Below are positions 7,770 through 16,386 of a DNA stretch of 36,085 bases, one piece after another. Under the pieces are notes generated by a model. The model was not told the DNA's origin. It worked only from the letters and a program-made list of their open reading frames with translations, and searched no databases. How positions within the stretch are numbered: position 1 is the stretch's first letter; each line of letters starts with the position of its first letter. This DNA comes from JAVVTR01 sp036653535 (GTDB taxonomy: Bacteria; Bacteroidota; Bacteroidia; Bacteroidales; P3), in contig JAVVTR010000024.1 in NCBI GenBank assembly GCA_036653535.1, forward strand, positions 1 through 36,085, given 5' to 3'. A program made the translations under genes and the position numbers.

Positions 7770-10067
7770 ATGAAGAAAAAAGGGATGTTAATATTGGGGG
7801 TAATGATGCTTTTAAATGGCGCAACATGTGTTGTTGCAAGCCCGGATTCTATGCCGGATAGCTTACTTACTTTAACTAAAATTTATCACGCTCCGGAATT
7901 TAAGGTAAAAGGAGTTCCAGCTCTTTATAATATATTGGAGGGTAACGAATATTATCAAATAGAGAAAGGTTCTTTCTTGCGATATATTCCAAACGAAAAA
8001 AAGAAACAAGGCAAAAAGTTTTCAGACAATAGGGTGGATACTATCTTAACAGAGAGAGAGATAAATAAAATTAAAGATACAAAGTGGAGCGCTCCGCTGG
8101 CTTTCCTTTTTAATTCAGACAAAAGTGAACTTATTTTGCTTTTTAATAAGGAAATGATTTATAGGCATTCTTCTAAGTACGATGCTATTATTTGGAAAGT
8201 GGAAAAGAATAAAAATGGGAAAATAACTTGTTCTAACGCTCGAATATTGAACAATCCGGACGGTGGCGATAGTAGGGTACAAGAAATAAGCTTTTCGCCC
8301 GATGGAGAAAAAATAGCTTTTGTTAGAAATAATAATCTTTATTGGGTGAACCTTAGCTCTATGCAAGAAACGCCTATTACCAAGGATGGACAAATAAATA
8401 AAATCATCCACGGACACACCGATTGGGTTTATGAAGAAGAATTTGCCTTTACCAAGGCTTACGATTGGTCGTCAAATTCTCAACAAATTGCTTATTTGCG
8501 TTTGGATGAAAGTGCGGTCAAAGAATACAGTATGACCCTCTGGGGGGAACTTTATCCCAAAGAATATAAATACAAATATCCTAAAGCAGGAGAAGATAAT
8601 TCCAAGGTCTCTGTTTGGATTTATAATATAGAAGATACTAATTCCCAGCCAGTCACTGTTGTTTTTCCTGCCGATTCTATAGAATATTTTCCTCGTATTT
8701 TTTGGTCTCCTAAGGGAAATTCTTTATTCGTTTACTCTTTAAATAGGCATCAAAATCATTTTCGTATATGGTCGATTCTTCCCAATGGAAAAGATCCTCA
8801 ATGTATTTATGAGGAAAAAAGTCCTACCTATGTAGAAATAGATGATAATTTTTATATGTTTAAAGACGAATCGAAATTTATTATTTCTTCGGAAAGGAAT
8901 GGCTTTAGACATTTGTATTTATATGATTATAAAGGAAATCTACTGCAAGCTTTAACCAATGGAAATTATGAGGTTCAGCAGTTATATACGGTAGACGAAG
9001 CAAAAGGAAAAATTTATTTTCAGGCAGCTTACTCTGCCTCCTATAATAAGGAGGTAATGAGTGTGGATGTTAATGGAAAGAATTTAAAGCGTTTGGCCGT
9101 AGATTTACAAAGAAACGGAGGGGTTACCCATGCTTTTTTTAGTAAAGATGCTCAATATGTGATACTTCAACATTCCAAAGCAAATATTCCTCCCATGTAT
9201 TATTGGTATTTTTTGGGCAACAAAGAAGAACAACTATTATCTGTTTTGGAAGATAATAGAACCTTAGAAAAGGCTATTCATGCTAAGGGTTTTGTAAATA
9301 AAGAATTTTTTACCATAAAGGTACCAGGAGATACTGCGGAAATAACTTTAAATGCTTGGATAATGAAACCGGACTCTCTAAAAAAAGGGGAGAAATATCC
9401 AGTACTAATGTTCCTTTACGGAGGACCCGGATCACAACAAGTTTTAAATCAATACGGATATACCGATTATTTATGGTATGAAATGTTGGTGCAAAAAGGA
9501 TATGTGGTGGTTTGTGTGGATAACCGGGGAACCGGAGGTAGAGGAGAATCTTTTAAAAAATGTACTTATTTACAATTAGGTAAGTACGAAACTTTAGATC
9601 AAATAGCCGCCGCCAAATATTTAGCGCAATTACCTTATGTAGATAGTGCTCGTATAGGTATTTGGGGGTGGAGCTATGGGGGATTTATGTCTTCTGCTTG
9701 TTTGTTTAAAGGTTACGATGTTTTTAAAATGGCAATGGCTGTGGCACCGGTTACGAATTGGAAATTCTACGATAATGTTTATACCGAACGTTTTATGCGT
9801 ACCCCTCAGGAAAATAAAGAGGGATATGAAAACAATTCTCCCATTAATATGGTAGATAGTTTGCAGGGCAAGTATTTATTAATTCATGGATCCAGTGACG
9901 ATAATGTACATTTACAAAATTCCATGGATTTAATTACCGCCCTACAAATAGCAGGAAAACCCTTTGAATTTCATATATATCCCAATAAAAATCATAGTAT
10001 TTATGGAGGTAATACAAGGGAACACCTTTATAATAAACTAACAGAATTTATCCTCCGTAACCTATAG
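7770..10067 (+). CDS. dipeptidyl peptidase IV (S9B), exported
   Basis: 765 residues from the ATG at 7770; a longer in-frame version from 7704 adds 22 basic residues and would bury the signal peptide. The N-terminus (MKKKGMLILGVMMLLNGATC) is an export signal, possibly a lipoprotein signal at the Cys. A DPP-IV N-terminal beta-propeller spans about 90-480 and contains DWVYEEEFAF (residues 218-227), whose Glu pair binds the substrate N-terminus in DPP-IV. The hydrolase domain has GWSYGG with Ser635, HGSSDDNVH with Asp710 and NKNHSIYGG with His742. It releases X-Pro or X-Ala dipeptides outside the cytoplasm. The next gene starts 29 bases downstream, which suggests cotranscription. Confidence 0.95.
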   Translation: MKKKGMLILGVMMLLNGATCVVASPDSMPDSLLTLTKIYHAPEFKVKGVPALYNILEGNEYYQIEKGSFLRYIPNEKKKQGKKFSDNRVDTILTEREINKIKDTKWSAPLAFLFNSDKSELILLFNKEMIYRHSSKYDAIIWKVEKNKNGKITCSNARILNNPDGGDSRVQEISFSPDGEKIAFVRNNNLYWVNLSSMQETPITKDGQINKIIHGHTDWVYEEEFAFTKAYDWSSNSQQIAYLRLDESAVKEYSMTLWGELYPKEYKYKYPKAGEDNSKVSVWIYNIEDTNSQPVTVVFPADSIEYFPRIFWSPKGNSLFVYSLNRHQNHFRIWSILPNGKDPQCIYEEKSPTYVEIDDNFYMFKDESKFIISSERNGFRHLYLYDYKGNLLQALTNGNYEVQQLYTVDEAKGKIYFQAAYSASYNKEVMSVDVNGKNLKRLAVDLQRNGGVTHAFFSKDAQYVILQHSKANIPPMYYWYFLGNKEEQLLSVLEDNRTLEKAIHAKGFVNKEFFTIKVPGDTAEITLNAWIMKPDSLKKGEKYPVLMFLYGGPGSQQVLNQYGYTDYLWYEMLVQKGYVVVCVDNRGTGGRGESFKKCTYLQLGKYETLDQIAAAKYLAQLPYVDSARIGIWGWSYGGFMSSACLFKGYDVFKMAMAVAPVTNWKFYDNVYTERFMRTPQENKEGYENNSPINMVDSLQGKYLLIHGSSDDNVHLQNSMDLITALQIAGKPFEFHIYPNKNHSIYGGNTREHLYNKLTEFILRNL

Positions 10068-10096
10068 GCCTTTCTAATCTTTAATATCCATATTGT

Positions 10097-11656
10097 ATGC
10101 GTTTATCCATGTTTAAATTTAAGATGTTCCTTTCCTTGCTTTTTTCTCTCAGTCTATGTAGTAAAACACAGGCTCAAATGCAAAGACCGTCTTTAGTTGC
10201 CCCTCGAATTAATTCGGAAGAGGTAATTATACAGGGATATGTTCCTCATGCAGAAGGACGTACGCTAATTTGGACTATTCCTTCCGACTTAATTTCTAAC
10301 CGACCACAAGAAATAGGACGGGTAATAATTGATAGTACAGGGCAATTTTTTCTTAGTTCTTCCCTTATAAAACAAACTACCCCCTCTTACCTTGCTATAG
10401 ATTATTATTCTACTTGTTTATTTGTGGAACCTGGTACTTTTTATAAATTAAAATTTTTAGACTTTGATTATCATTTAGATGAAAAAATAAATGCGTTTAT
10501 AAAATCCAATCTTTTGCCCTCTTTGCCTTTTACCTTTGAAAAAGAAGATTCGGCCGAATTAAATGGGCTTTTGTGGAAATATACCCAAGCTTATAATCGG
10601 GCCATGGAAGATGGTTTTGAACAAGTGATTGTAAATGGAGATACTAAGGCTATTAACCAATTTTTGGACGATTGCAAAAAAGACTTTGACTATTCGGGTC
10701 ACCAGTATTTTTTAACTTATATGCGTTATAGTTTGGCCGAATTAATTTCTTTTGCTAATATAAAATCTAAGCAGGCTATTTTTAATGAATATATTAAAGA
10801 TCAGCCCATTCATTATCAGAATCCAGCACAAATAGATTTTTTAACCTCTTTCTTTCAAGCGTATTTCCACAGTCAAAGCAAAATTTCTCCAACAAACCTA
10901 AAAAAGCTCTTAAACAAAGAAAATATTGCTCCTAATTTACATCTAAAACAGGTTTTAGACACTTTGGGCATGGACACCCTATTAAGGAATGAGGTACTTC
11001 GAGAATGGGTGTTTATTCATGCGGTCCATGAAATTTACGGACGAGAAACGGAGTATAAGGAGGAAAGCCTAAAAACATTATTGACAGAACTTAAAAATAC
11101 TACTAAGTTTCCGGAACACGCCCAAATAATAGAAAATATATTAAAAAATCATCAAGAAGAAAAGGAAAAATTATATTTCAAAGGAATACCATTGTTGGAT
11201 ATAAATCAGAAAACCATACTTATAGACTCGCTTTTAGAGTTGGGGAAATTTCACTACTTTGTTTTTCTACGTGCCGACCACGATCTTTGTCCGGAGGGGG
11301 TAAGGGAAAGCGCTTTGCTTAGAAAAGTATGGAAAGATTTATTGGGAAAGGATAGCATTAGTAAAAATCAGATAGAAAAGAGTGTGAAAATCATTTTTAT
11401 AGGATGTGATTATGAATTTGCTCGTTTTTATCATCATGCATATCAAGAAAAATACCCATGGCCTTATTTACATTTTAATCAGCAAATAGAATGGCTTAGA
11501 AAAATAGGCGCTGTCCATTTTCCGTGTTTTATGTTAGTAGATGATCAGGGCCATATTTTGGAAGATAATTTCCAAAAACCAAGTCAGAACATAAAGGCCA
11601 CTTTTATAAAAATGGGGAAAAGAAATGCTCTGTTTTATCCAAATTCAGAAAAGTAG
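10097..11656 (+). CDS. exported protein with a C-terminal thioredoxin-like region lacking CxxC
   Basis: 519 residues. The signal peptide (MFKMFLSLLFSLSLCSKTQAQ) suggests export; an internal ATG at 10109 is an alternative start. The first 100 mature residues (IIQGYVPHAEGRTLIW, IIDSTGQFFLS) look like the beta-rich DUF4369-type domain that precedes TlpA/ResA thioredoxins in Bacteroidetes. The C-terminus (about 380-510) has thioredoxin-fold signs: a KIIFIGCDYEFARFYHH segment and a VHFPCFMLVDDQGHILEDN stretch that matches the cis-Pro and beta-hairpin region. No CxxC is present where the redox site should be, so it is probably not a disulfide oxidoreductase. It follows the DPP-IV gene closely, and its 3' end overlaps the convergent Nudix gene by 22 bases. 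Confidence 0.7.
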   Translation: MRLSMFKFKMFLSLLFSLSLCSKTQAQMQRPSLVAPRINSEEVIIQGYVPHAEGRTLIWTIPSDLISNRPQEIGRVIIDSTGQFFLSSSLIKQTTPSYLAIDYYSTCLFVEPGTFYKLKFLDFDYHLDEKINAFIKSNLLPSLPFTFEKEDSAELNGLLWKYTQAYNRAMEDGFEQVIVNGDTKAINQFLDDCKKDFDYSGHQYFLTYMRYSLAELISFANIKSKQAIFNEYIKDQPIHYQNPAQIDFLTSFFQAYFHSQSKISPTNLKKLLNKENIAPNLHLKQVLDTLGMDTLLRNEVLREWVFIHAVHEIYGRETEYKEESLKTLLTELKNTTKFPEHAQIIENILKNHQEEKEKLYFKGIPLLDINQKTILIDSLLELGKFHYFVFLRADHDLCPEGVRESALLRKVWKDLLGKDSISKNQIEKSVKIIFIGCDYEFARFYHHAYQEKYPWPYLHFNQQIEWLRKIGAVHFPCFMLVDDQGHILEDNFQKPSQNIKATFIKMGKRNALFYPNSEK

Positions 11657-12285
11657 CAAGCGGTTAAATAGGAAATAGAAGCAAACATAGCCTCTCTGTA
11701 CTGAAAAATTTCTTTTTGGTTTAACCAAACTGCTTTTTCTATTCCCTCTTCTAATTGAGGTTTTAAAAAGCTATCATAGACCGCTTCCATTTCAAACCAA
11801 CTACTTTCTTTTACAGAAAAGCAGCCTTTCCCCTTTATAAAATGATAAGTGGTAGGAAGCGCTCTACCAAGTTGTAAATTGGATATTCCCGTTTCTTCTA
11901 TTACTTCCCGCAAAGCGGTTTCTCTATTCTCTTCTTTCTTTTCCCTTTTACCCTTAGGTAGATCCCACATTTTATACCGATAAATATATAAATAGTTTAC
12001 TTCTTTGGTATTAGGATTTATGGCATGCACCAATCCTCCGGCCGCTTTTATAATTTCAAAATCGTGTATAAAATCGCTGAAAGTTTGCTGCGTTTGCTTT
12101 GGATTACTAAACGTAATATCCCATACGCTACCATTGGGAGAGGTTAAAAAATGGGTATGAACCACTTCTATCAAATCAGCCAAATTTAAGTAGTTATAGG
12201 TATAATGCCCCTTGGGTAAAAAGGCGGTAGAATCTTGTGGTGATAAAAAACGGAGCTCTCTATTTTCGTAAAAAATTCTTTCCAT
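11635..12285 (-). CDS. Nudix hydrolase
   Basis: 216 residues. The Nudix box GX5EX7REUXEEXGU is complete (starts at Gly112, PKGKREKKEENR then ETALREVIEETGI). An N-terminal part of about 85 residues (MERIFYENRELRFL) precedes the Nudix fold. Such enzymes hydrolyse nucleoside diphosphates linked to another moiety; the specific substrate cannot be told. It is probably the last gene of a minus-strand operon with pepD (64 bases upstream) and the PLD-family gene. Its stop lies inside the convergent neighbour's 3' end. Confidence 0.9.
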   Translation of the reverse strand: MERIFYENRELRFLSPQDSTAFLPKGHYTYNYLNLADLIEVVHTHFLTSPNGSVWDITFSNPKQTQQTFSDFIHDFEIIKAAGGLVHAINPNTKEVNYLYIYRYKMWDLPKGKREKKEENRETALREVIEETGISNLQLGRALPTTYHFIKGKGCFSVKESSWFEMEAVYDSFLKPQLEEGIEKAVWLNQKEIFQYREAMFASISYLTACYFSEFG

Positions 12286-12349
12286 TTAGAGTAGGTCTAA
12301 ACATTTTTTTTAGGATGGTTCCCTTATACAAGTCTCTAAAATATATTAA

Positions 12350-13801
12350 TTAAATTCTTTTTAATACTTCCGTGGTAAGTTTCCAAAAGCGTTCCACAGT
12401 TTCTATATTCAATTTTTCATCAGGGGAATGCGCTCCTCTCATGGTAGGACCAAAGGAAGCTATATCCAAATTGGGGTACTTTTCGCTAAATAAGCCACAT
12501 TCTAAGCCGGCATGAATGGCCAAAGCAACACCATCTTGGTGGAATAAATCTTTAAAGGTCGACATAATAATTTTCAAAACAGGAGAATTAGGATTTGGAT
12601 TCCAGCCAGGATAGCCATCGGAGTGCTCTACTGTGGCTCCTATCATTTTAAAACAAGCAGCCACTCTATGTGCAGCACCATACTTGGCCGACTCTACCGA
12701 GGAGCGTTGGTTGGTAGTAATAAGAATGTGATCTTTTTTCGTTTTTACTGCTGCCAAATTGGTGGAAGTTTCTACAAAATTAGGAATATCGGCCGACATT
12801 CTTAAAACACCGTGAGGGCAGGCTAATAGTGCATTCACTATGGCTTCCTGCTCTTGCTGGGGCATTACAGAATTGGGCATAGCCTCTTTTTGGCACGTAA
12901 AACTTAGGTTTGCTTCGGTAGTATGAAATTCATGAGCTACTATTTTTTCATATTCCTTTACCTTTTGTTCTAAAGTGGCTTGGGCGGAAAGAGGAATACA
13001 AACGATAGCTTCTGCTTCTCTTGCAATAGCATTTCGTAGGTTTCCCCCGTCAAAAGAAGAAAGCCTTAAAGATAAGTTAGGGGCATATTCAAAAAGAAAC
13101 CTATCTAATAATTTATTTGCATTGGCTAAACCTTTATTTATATCATCGCCAGAATGACCTCCTTTTAATCCTTTTATAGTCAATTTAAAAGACTGTAATC
13201 CAGCGGGTACTTTTTCGGGATGATAGGGATATTGAATAATCGTATCTATACCGCCTGCACAGCCAATAAAAAATTGTCCATCGTCTTCCGAATCGAGGTT
13301 TAGAAGAATGCTTCCTTTAAGAAAGTCCGATGAAAGACCAAATGCACCAGTAAGTCCGGTTTCTTCGTTTACGGTAAAAAGACATTCTAAAGGTCCATGA
13401 ACCAAATCATTAGAAGATAATACAGCTAATTCGGCAGCCACTCCAATACCATTGTCGGCCCCCAAAGTCGTATCTTTCGCTTTTAGCCAGCCATCTTCTA
13501 TGTGTACTTCTATGGGATCGGTATCAAAATTATGTTTAGAATCTCTATTTTTTTCACAAACCATATCCATATGCGATTGCAAAATTACTCCTTTATGGTT
13601 TTCCATGCCAGCAGTAGCCGGTTTGCGAATCAATACATTACCGGTATTATCTACTATGGTTTCCAAATTCTGCTCCTTGCCGAATTGTACTAAATAGGCT
13701 CTAATTTTTTCTTCTTTTTTAGAAGGACGTGGAATTTTAAGAATTTCCCCAAAATAGTATACTATTTTTTCGGGCTTTAGTTGTGTTAGTATTTCGTTCA
13801 T
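12350..13801 (-). CDS. pepD: aminoacyl-histidine dipeptidase (M20C)
   Basis: 483 residues from the ATG at 13801 (MNEILTQLKPEKIVYYF); an upstream in-frame start at 13825 adds eight residues and is less likely. It has the expected PepD length. Metal-ligand motifs are QSHMDMV (His77, Asp79), GADNGIG (Asp116) and NEETG (Glu146/147), and a dimerisation 'lid' domain in the middle includes LKGGHSGDDI. The late motif IHAGLECG and C-terminal GPTMRGAHSPDE are typical. It cleaves X-His and other dipeptides in the cytosol, using two divalent metal ions. It sits 49 bases downstream of the PLD-family gene. Confidence 0.95.
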   Translation of the reverse strand: MNEILTQLKPEKIVYYFGEILKIPRPSKKEEKIRAYLVQFGKEQNLETIVDNTGNVLIRKPATAGMENHKGVILQSHMDMVCEKNRDSKHNFDTDPIEVHIEDGWLKAKDTTLGADNGIGVAAELAVLSSNDLVHGPLECLFTVNEETGLTGAFGLSSDFLKGSILLNLDSEDDGQFFIGCAGGIDTIIQYPYHPEKVPAGLQSFKLTIKGLKGGHSGDDINKGLANANKLLDRFLFEYAPNLSLRLSSFDGGNLRNAIAREAEAIVCIPLSAQATLEQKVKEYEKIVAHEFHTTEANLSFTCQKEAMPNSVMPQQEQEAIVNALLACPHGVLRMSADIPNFVETSTNLAAVKTKKDHILITTNQRSSVESAKYGAAHRVAACFKMIGATVEHSDGYPGWNPNPNSPVLKIIMSTFKDLFHQDGVALAIHAGLECGLFSEKYPNLDIASFGPTMRGAHSPDEKLNIETVERFWKLTTEVLKRI

Positions 13802-13850
13802 TTTAAAATAAATTTTTATTAGCATTTTAGGGGCGTCGTTCGGGTCTCCT

Positions 13851-14930
13851 TTAAAAAAGGCGACGGAAAGGGGTGATTATCCATTCAATAAATCGATAAA
13901 GGAAAGGCACATTTTTCCACTTTTCATAATCGAAATCGGAACACAAGCTATCGGTTAGTTGAATGTGTTCTTTTAGCAGTTCTATAGTTTTAGGATTTTC
14001 GCCGTAAAGCATAATTTCATATTGATAGCGAAAACTACGATAATCCATATTGGAGGAACCTACAAAAAAGCGTTTATTATCTACTATCATACTCTTAGCA
14101 TGTAGATTATCCGGTTTGTAAAAACGCCACCGGACTCCCGCTTTAAACATGGGGCCTAAATATTTATTCCTAAGCAGATCTATAAGCGGAACGTCGGAAA
14201 ATAGAGGAACATAAATAGTGACCTGTATGCCTCTTTGAGCAGCATTCACTAATGCTTTTCTTATTTTATTTCCGGGTAAGAAATAGGGGGTTTCGGCAAT
14301 AATTTCCGATTTGGCATTTTCTATTAATTTTAACATATAGTTACGTATAGGTTGAAAATACGTAGAGGGCGTATCTTGAATAATACTATATCCATGGTAT
14401 TGAATAATATTAATTCTTTCAAAAGGAGCTAATTCGTAAAATTTGTATTGCGACATACTGTGCAGAAAAGTTCCTCTAAATTTATGCGTTATAGGGCTTT
14501 TGATACGCATATTTAGTTCTCTCCAACTAAGAGAATAGGCGGTTAAATTAGAGGAGCCTATATAGGTAATACTATCATCTATAAGCAATAGCTTACGGTG
14601 GTTTCGGGTGTGATTTCTTGCAAAAGTATTGGATATAAAAAACTTTATTTTTTTAAAATAACAAAGTTTGACCCCTGCTTTAAGGAGTTCTCCAAAAAAC
14701 ACTTCAGTGGCTTTAGTGCCGTAAGCATCTACTAATAGTTTTATTTCTATTCCTTCTTCCGCTTTTTCTAATAAAGCTTCTCTAAAACGCTTTCCAATGG
14801 CATCCTCCCCAAAACGATAGGTTTCCAAGTAAATGTATTTACGAGCAGACCGAATATCGTTAATCATAGAAGAAAACAACAATAAGTTGTCGTCGAAAAT
14901 TTGGGTAGAATACTCTTCAGGATATAGCAT
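13851..14930 (-). CDS. phospholipase D family / cardiolipin synthase-like protein
   Basis: 359 residues from the ATG at 14930 (MLYPEEYS). The longer frame starting at a TTG (15014) is ruled out by a promoter that lies between the two. Two HKD motifs are intact, HxKx4D: His111-Lys113-Asp118 (NHRKLLLIDD) and His277-Lys279-Asp284 (LHAKSMIVD), each followed by a GSSN motif. There is no N-terminal membrane anchor, as in ClsB-type rather than ClsA-type enzymes. The likely reaction is phosphatidyl transfer to make cardiolipin. The C-terminus (FLYRFIEWIITPFRRLF) is amphipathic and basic, suitable for membrane contact. It is the first gene of the probable PLD-pepD-Nudix operon. Confidence 0.9.
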   Translation of the reverse strand: MLYPEEYSTQIFDDNLLLFSSMINDIRSARKYIYLETYRFGEDAIGKRFREALLEKAEEGIEIKLLVDAYGTKATEVFFGELLKAGVKLCYFKKIKFFISNTFARNHTRNHRKLLLIDDSITYIGSSNLTAYSLSWRELNMRIKSPITHKFRGTFLHSMSQYKFYELAPFERINIIQYHGYSIIQDTPSTYFQPIRNYMLKLIENAKSEIIAETPYFLPGNKIRKALVNAAQRGIQVTIYVPLFSDVPLIDLLRNKYLGPMFKAGVRWRFYKPDNLHAKSMIVDNKRFFVGSSNMDYRSFRYQYEIMLYGENPKTIELLKEHIQLTDSLCSDFDYEKWKNVPFLYRFIEWIITPFRRLF

Positions 14931-14984
14931 AAATAGAAATTTACATATTATAAAGTCTGTATTTAGACCCTTTCTTATGTGCCA

Positions 14985-15015
14985 CAAACTTACAAAATTT
15001 ATGAATACCCCCAAA
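14985..15015 (-). promoter_or_regulatory. Bacteroidetes-type promoter for the PLD-pepD-Nudix operon
   Basis: On the minus strand, TTTG (15015-15012), a 19-base spacer and TAAGTTTG (14992-14985) match the consensus exactly. The predicted transcript start near 14978 lies 48 bases before the ATG at 14930 and after the alternative TTG start, which settles the start choice. Confidence 0.8.
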
Positions 15016-15278
15016 ATAAAAAGACCATTTTTTACTTGGATCTGTACCCCAAAAGTTATATAAAAAACTTTTTAGGTGTTTTTATATACGAAAAACGCTA
15101 TGGATAGAGGAGACCATGGAGGCGAAGGTCAGGAAAATTTGGCTGGTGATATGGTAAATAATTGACCCCAAAATATAAGTTTTCAGTATAAGTTTTACTT
15201 AGAAAATTGCCTGAGGTATTATAACTTGACCTTAGAAACAAACTTGCATAAATTCATTTAATATATCCATATTTTGAG
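15016..15278. other. intergenic region between divergent PLD and yicC genes
   Basis: No coding frame worth calling. It holds a 10-base direct repeat TATAAGTTTT (15174-15183 and 15187-15196, three bases apart) and a weak hairpin AAAAGTT/AACTTTT (15051-15072). No tRNA or known riboswitch fold was seen. Confidence 0.5.
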
Positions 15279-15286
15279 TAACTTTG
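15279..15286 (+). promoter_or_regulatory. -7 box for yicC
   Basis: TAACTTTG matches TAnnTTTG, 50 bases before the yicC ATG. The upstream -33 position has only TTTA (15257-15260, 18-base spacer). Confidence 0.6.
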
Positions 15287-15336
15287 CACTGCGGTACATC
15301 GTATAGAGCAAATCTAAGTACCTAAAAACATATTCT

Positions 15337-16224
15337 ATGATAAAATCAATGACGGGGTTTGGAAAATACCAATGGGAATACGAAAACAAACTCATCCATA
15401 TAGAAATAAAATCCATTAATTCTAAGCAGTTAGATTTAACTTGCAGAATTCCATCTTTGTATAGAGAATTGGAAAGCGAAATTCGTACTCGTATCGCCAA
15501 TACTTTGTTAAGAGGAAAAATAGAATGTATAGTACAAGTTAATCATAAAACGGAAGATAATAATTCTGTAAATCTTAGACTTAATAAAGATCAGTTAAGG
15601 CAATATTATAAAGAAATAAAAGAACTCACTTCCGAAATAGAATATAAAGGAGATATAGACCATATTTTCCCATCCTTATTATCCCTGCCTAATATAATAA
15701 TAGAAAAAGAAAGCGCAGAAATAGAAGATACGGAAAAGCAAAAAATAATAGAGCTACTTTCTTTGGCACTACAGCAAATAGACGAAAGTCGTAGTATAGA
15801 AGGGGAAGTTTTAAAACAAGATTTTCTACGTCGCATTACATTAATAGAAAATTTAAGTAAACTTGTTGAAAACTTTGAAAAGCAAAGAGTTGATTCAACG
15901 AGAGAGCGTATAAAAAAGCAATTAGATTCCCTTGGTATGCCCGATAAAATAGATGAAAATCGTTTAGAACAAGAAATGATTTACTATTTGGAAAAATTGG
16001 ATATTACAGAAGAAAAAGTACGTTTAAATAAGCATTGTTTATATTTTCGTCAAACTTTGGAAGAAGAGGCTGCTGGAAAAAAATTAGCTTTCATTACCCA
16101 AGAAATAGGGCGCGAAATAAATACTATGGGATCTAAGGCAAATGAGGTAAATATTCAAAAAATAGTAGTTCAGATGAAAGATGAATTAGAAAAAATCAAA
16201 GAACAATTATTTAATATTTTGTAA
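15337..16224 (+). CDS. yicC: YicC/YloC family endoribonuclease-like protein
   Basis: 295 residues, the standard family length. The start MIKSMTGFGK and the IKSINSKQLDL stretch are the N-terminal YicC signature. The C-terminus (GKKLAFITQEIGREINTMGSKANEVNIQKIVVQMKDELEKIKEQL) is the conserved DUF1732 domain. A long acidic coiled-coil region lies between them. Family members (E. coli YicC, B. subtilis YloC) act on RNA as nucleases or adaptors. In many bacteria it is followed by gmk (guanylate kinase); here it is followed by hydG, 162 bases away. Confidence 0.95.
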   Translation: MIKSMTGFGKYQWEYENKLIHIEIKSINSKQLDLTCRIPSLYRELESEIRTRIANTLLRGKIECIVQVNHKTEDNNSVNLRLNKDQLRQYYKEIKELTSEIEYKGDIDHIFPSLLSLPNIIIEKESAEIEDTEKQKIIELLSLALQQIDESRSIEGEVLKQDFLRRITLIENLSKLVENFEKQRVDSTRERIKKQLDSLGMPDKIDENRLEQEMIYYLEKLDITEEKVRLNKHCLYFRQTLEEEAAGKKLAFITQEIGREINTMGSKANEVNIQKIVVQMKDELEKIKEQLFNIL

Positions 16225-16386
16225 GGAAGAAACTAAGCTACAGGAAAGCCTATTTTTCTATACTTTAGATCTTATACCTTATATTTTGTGCATTTTAAAT
16301 TCCTTGTATTTAGACGATTATATATAGACTATTTCCTATTTCCTATTCCCTTTATAAACAGAAACAACCAATAAAAAATTATAATT

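Noticed and set aside
14931..15014. Longer N-terminus for the PLD-family protein from a TTG at 15014
   Set aside because: A consensus promoter (14985-15015) lies across and downstream of that start, so the ATG at 14930 is the only consistent choice.
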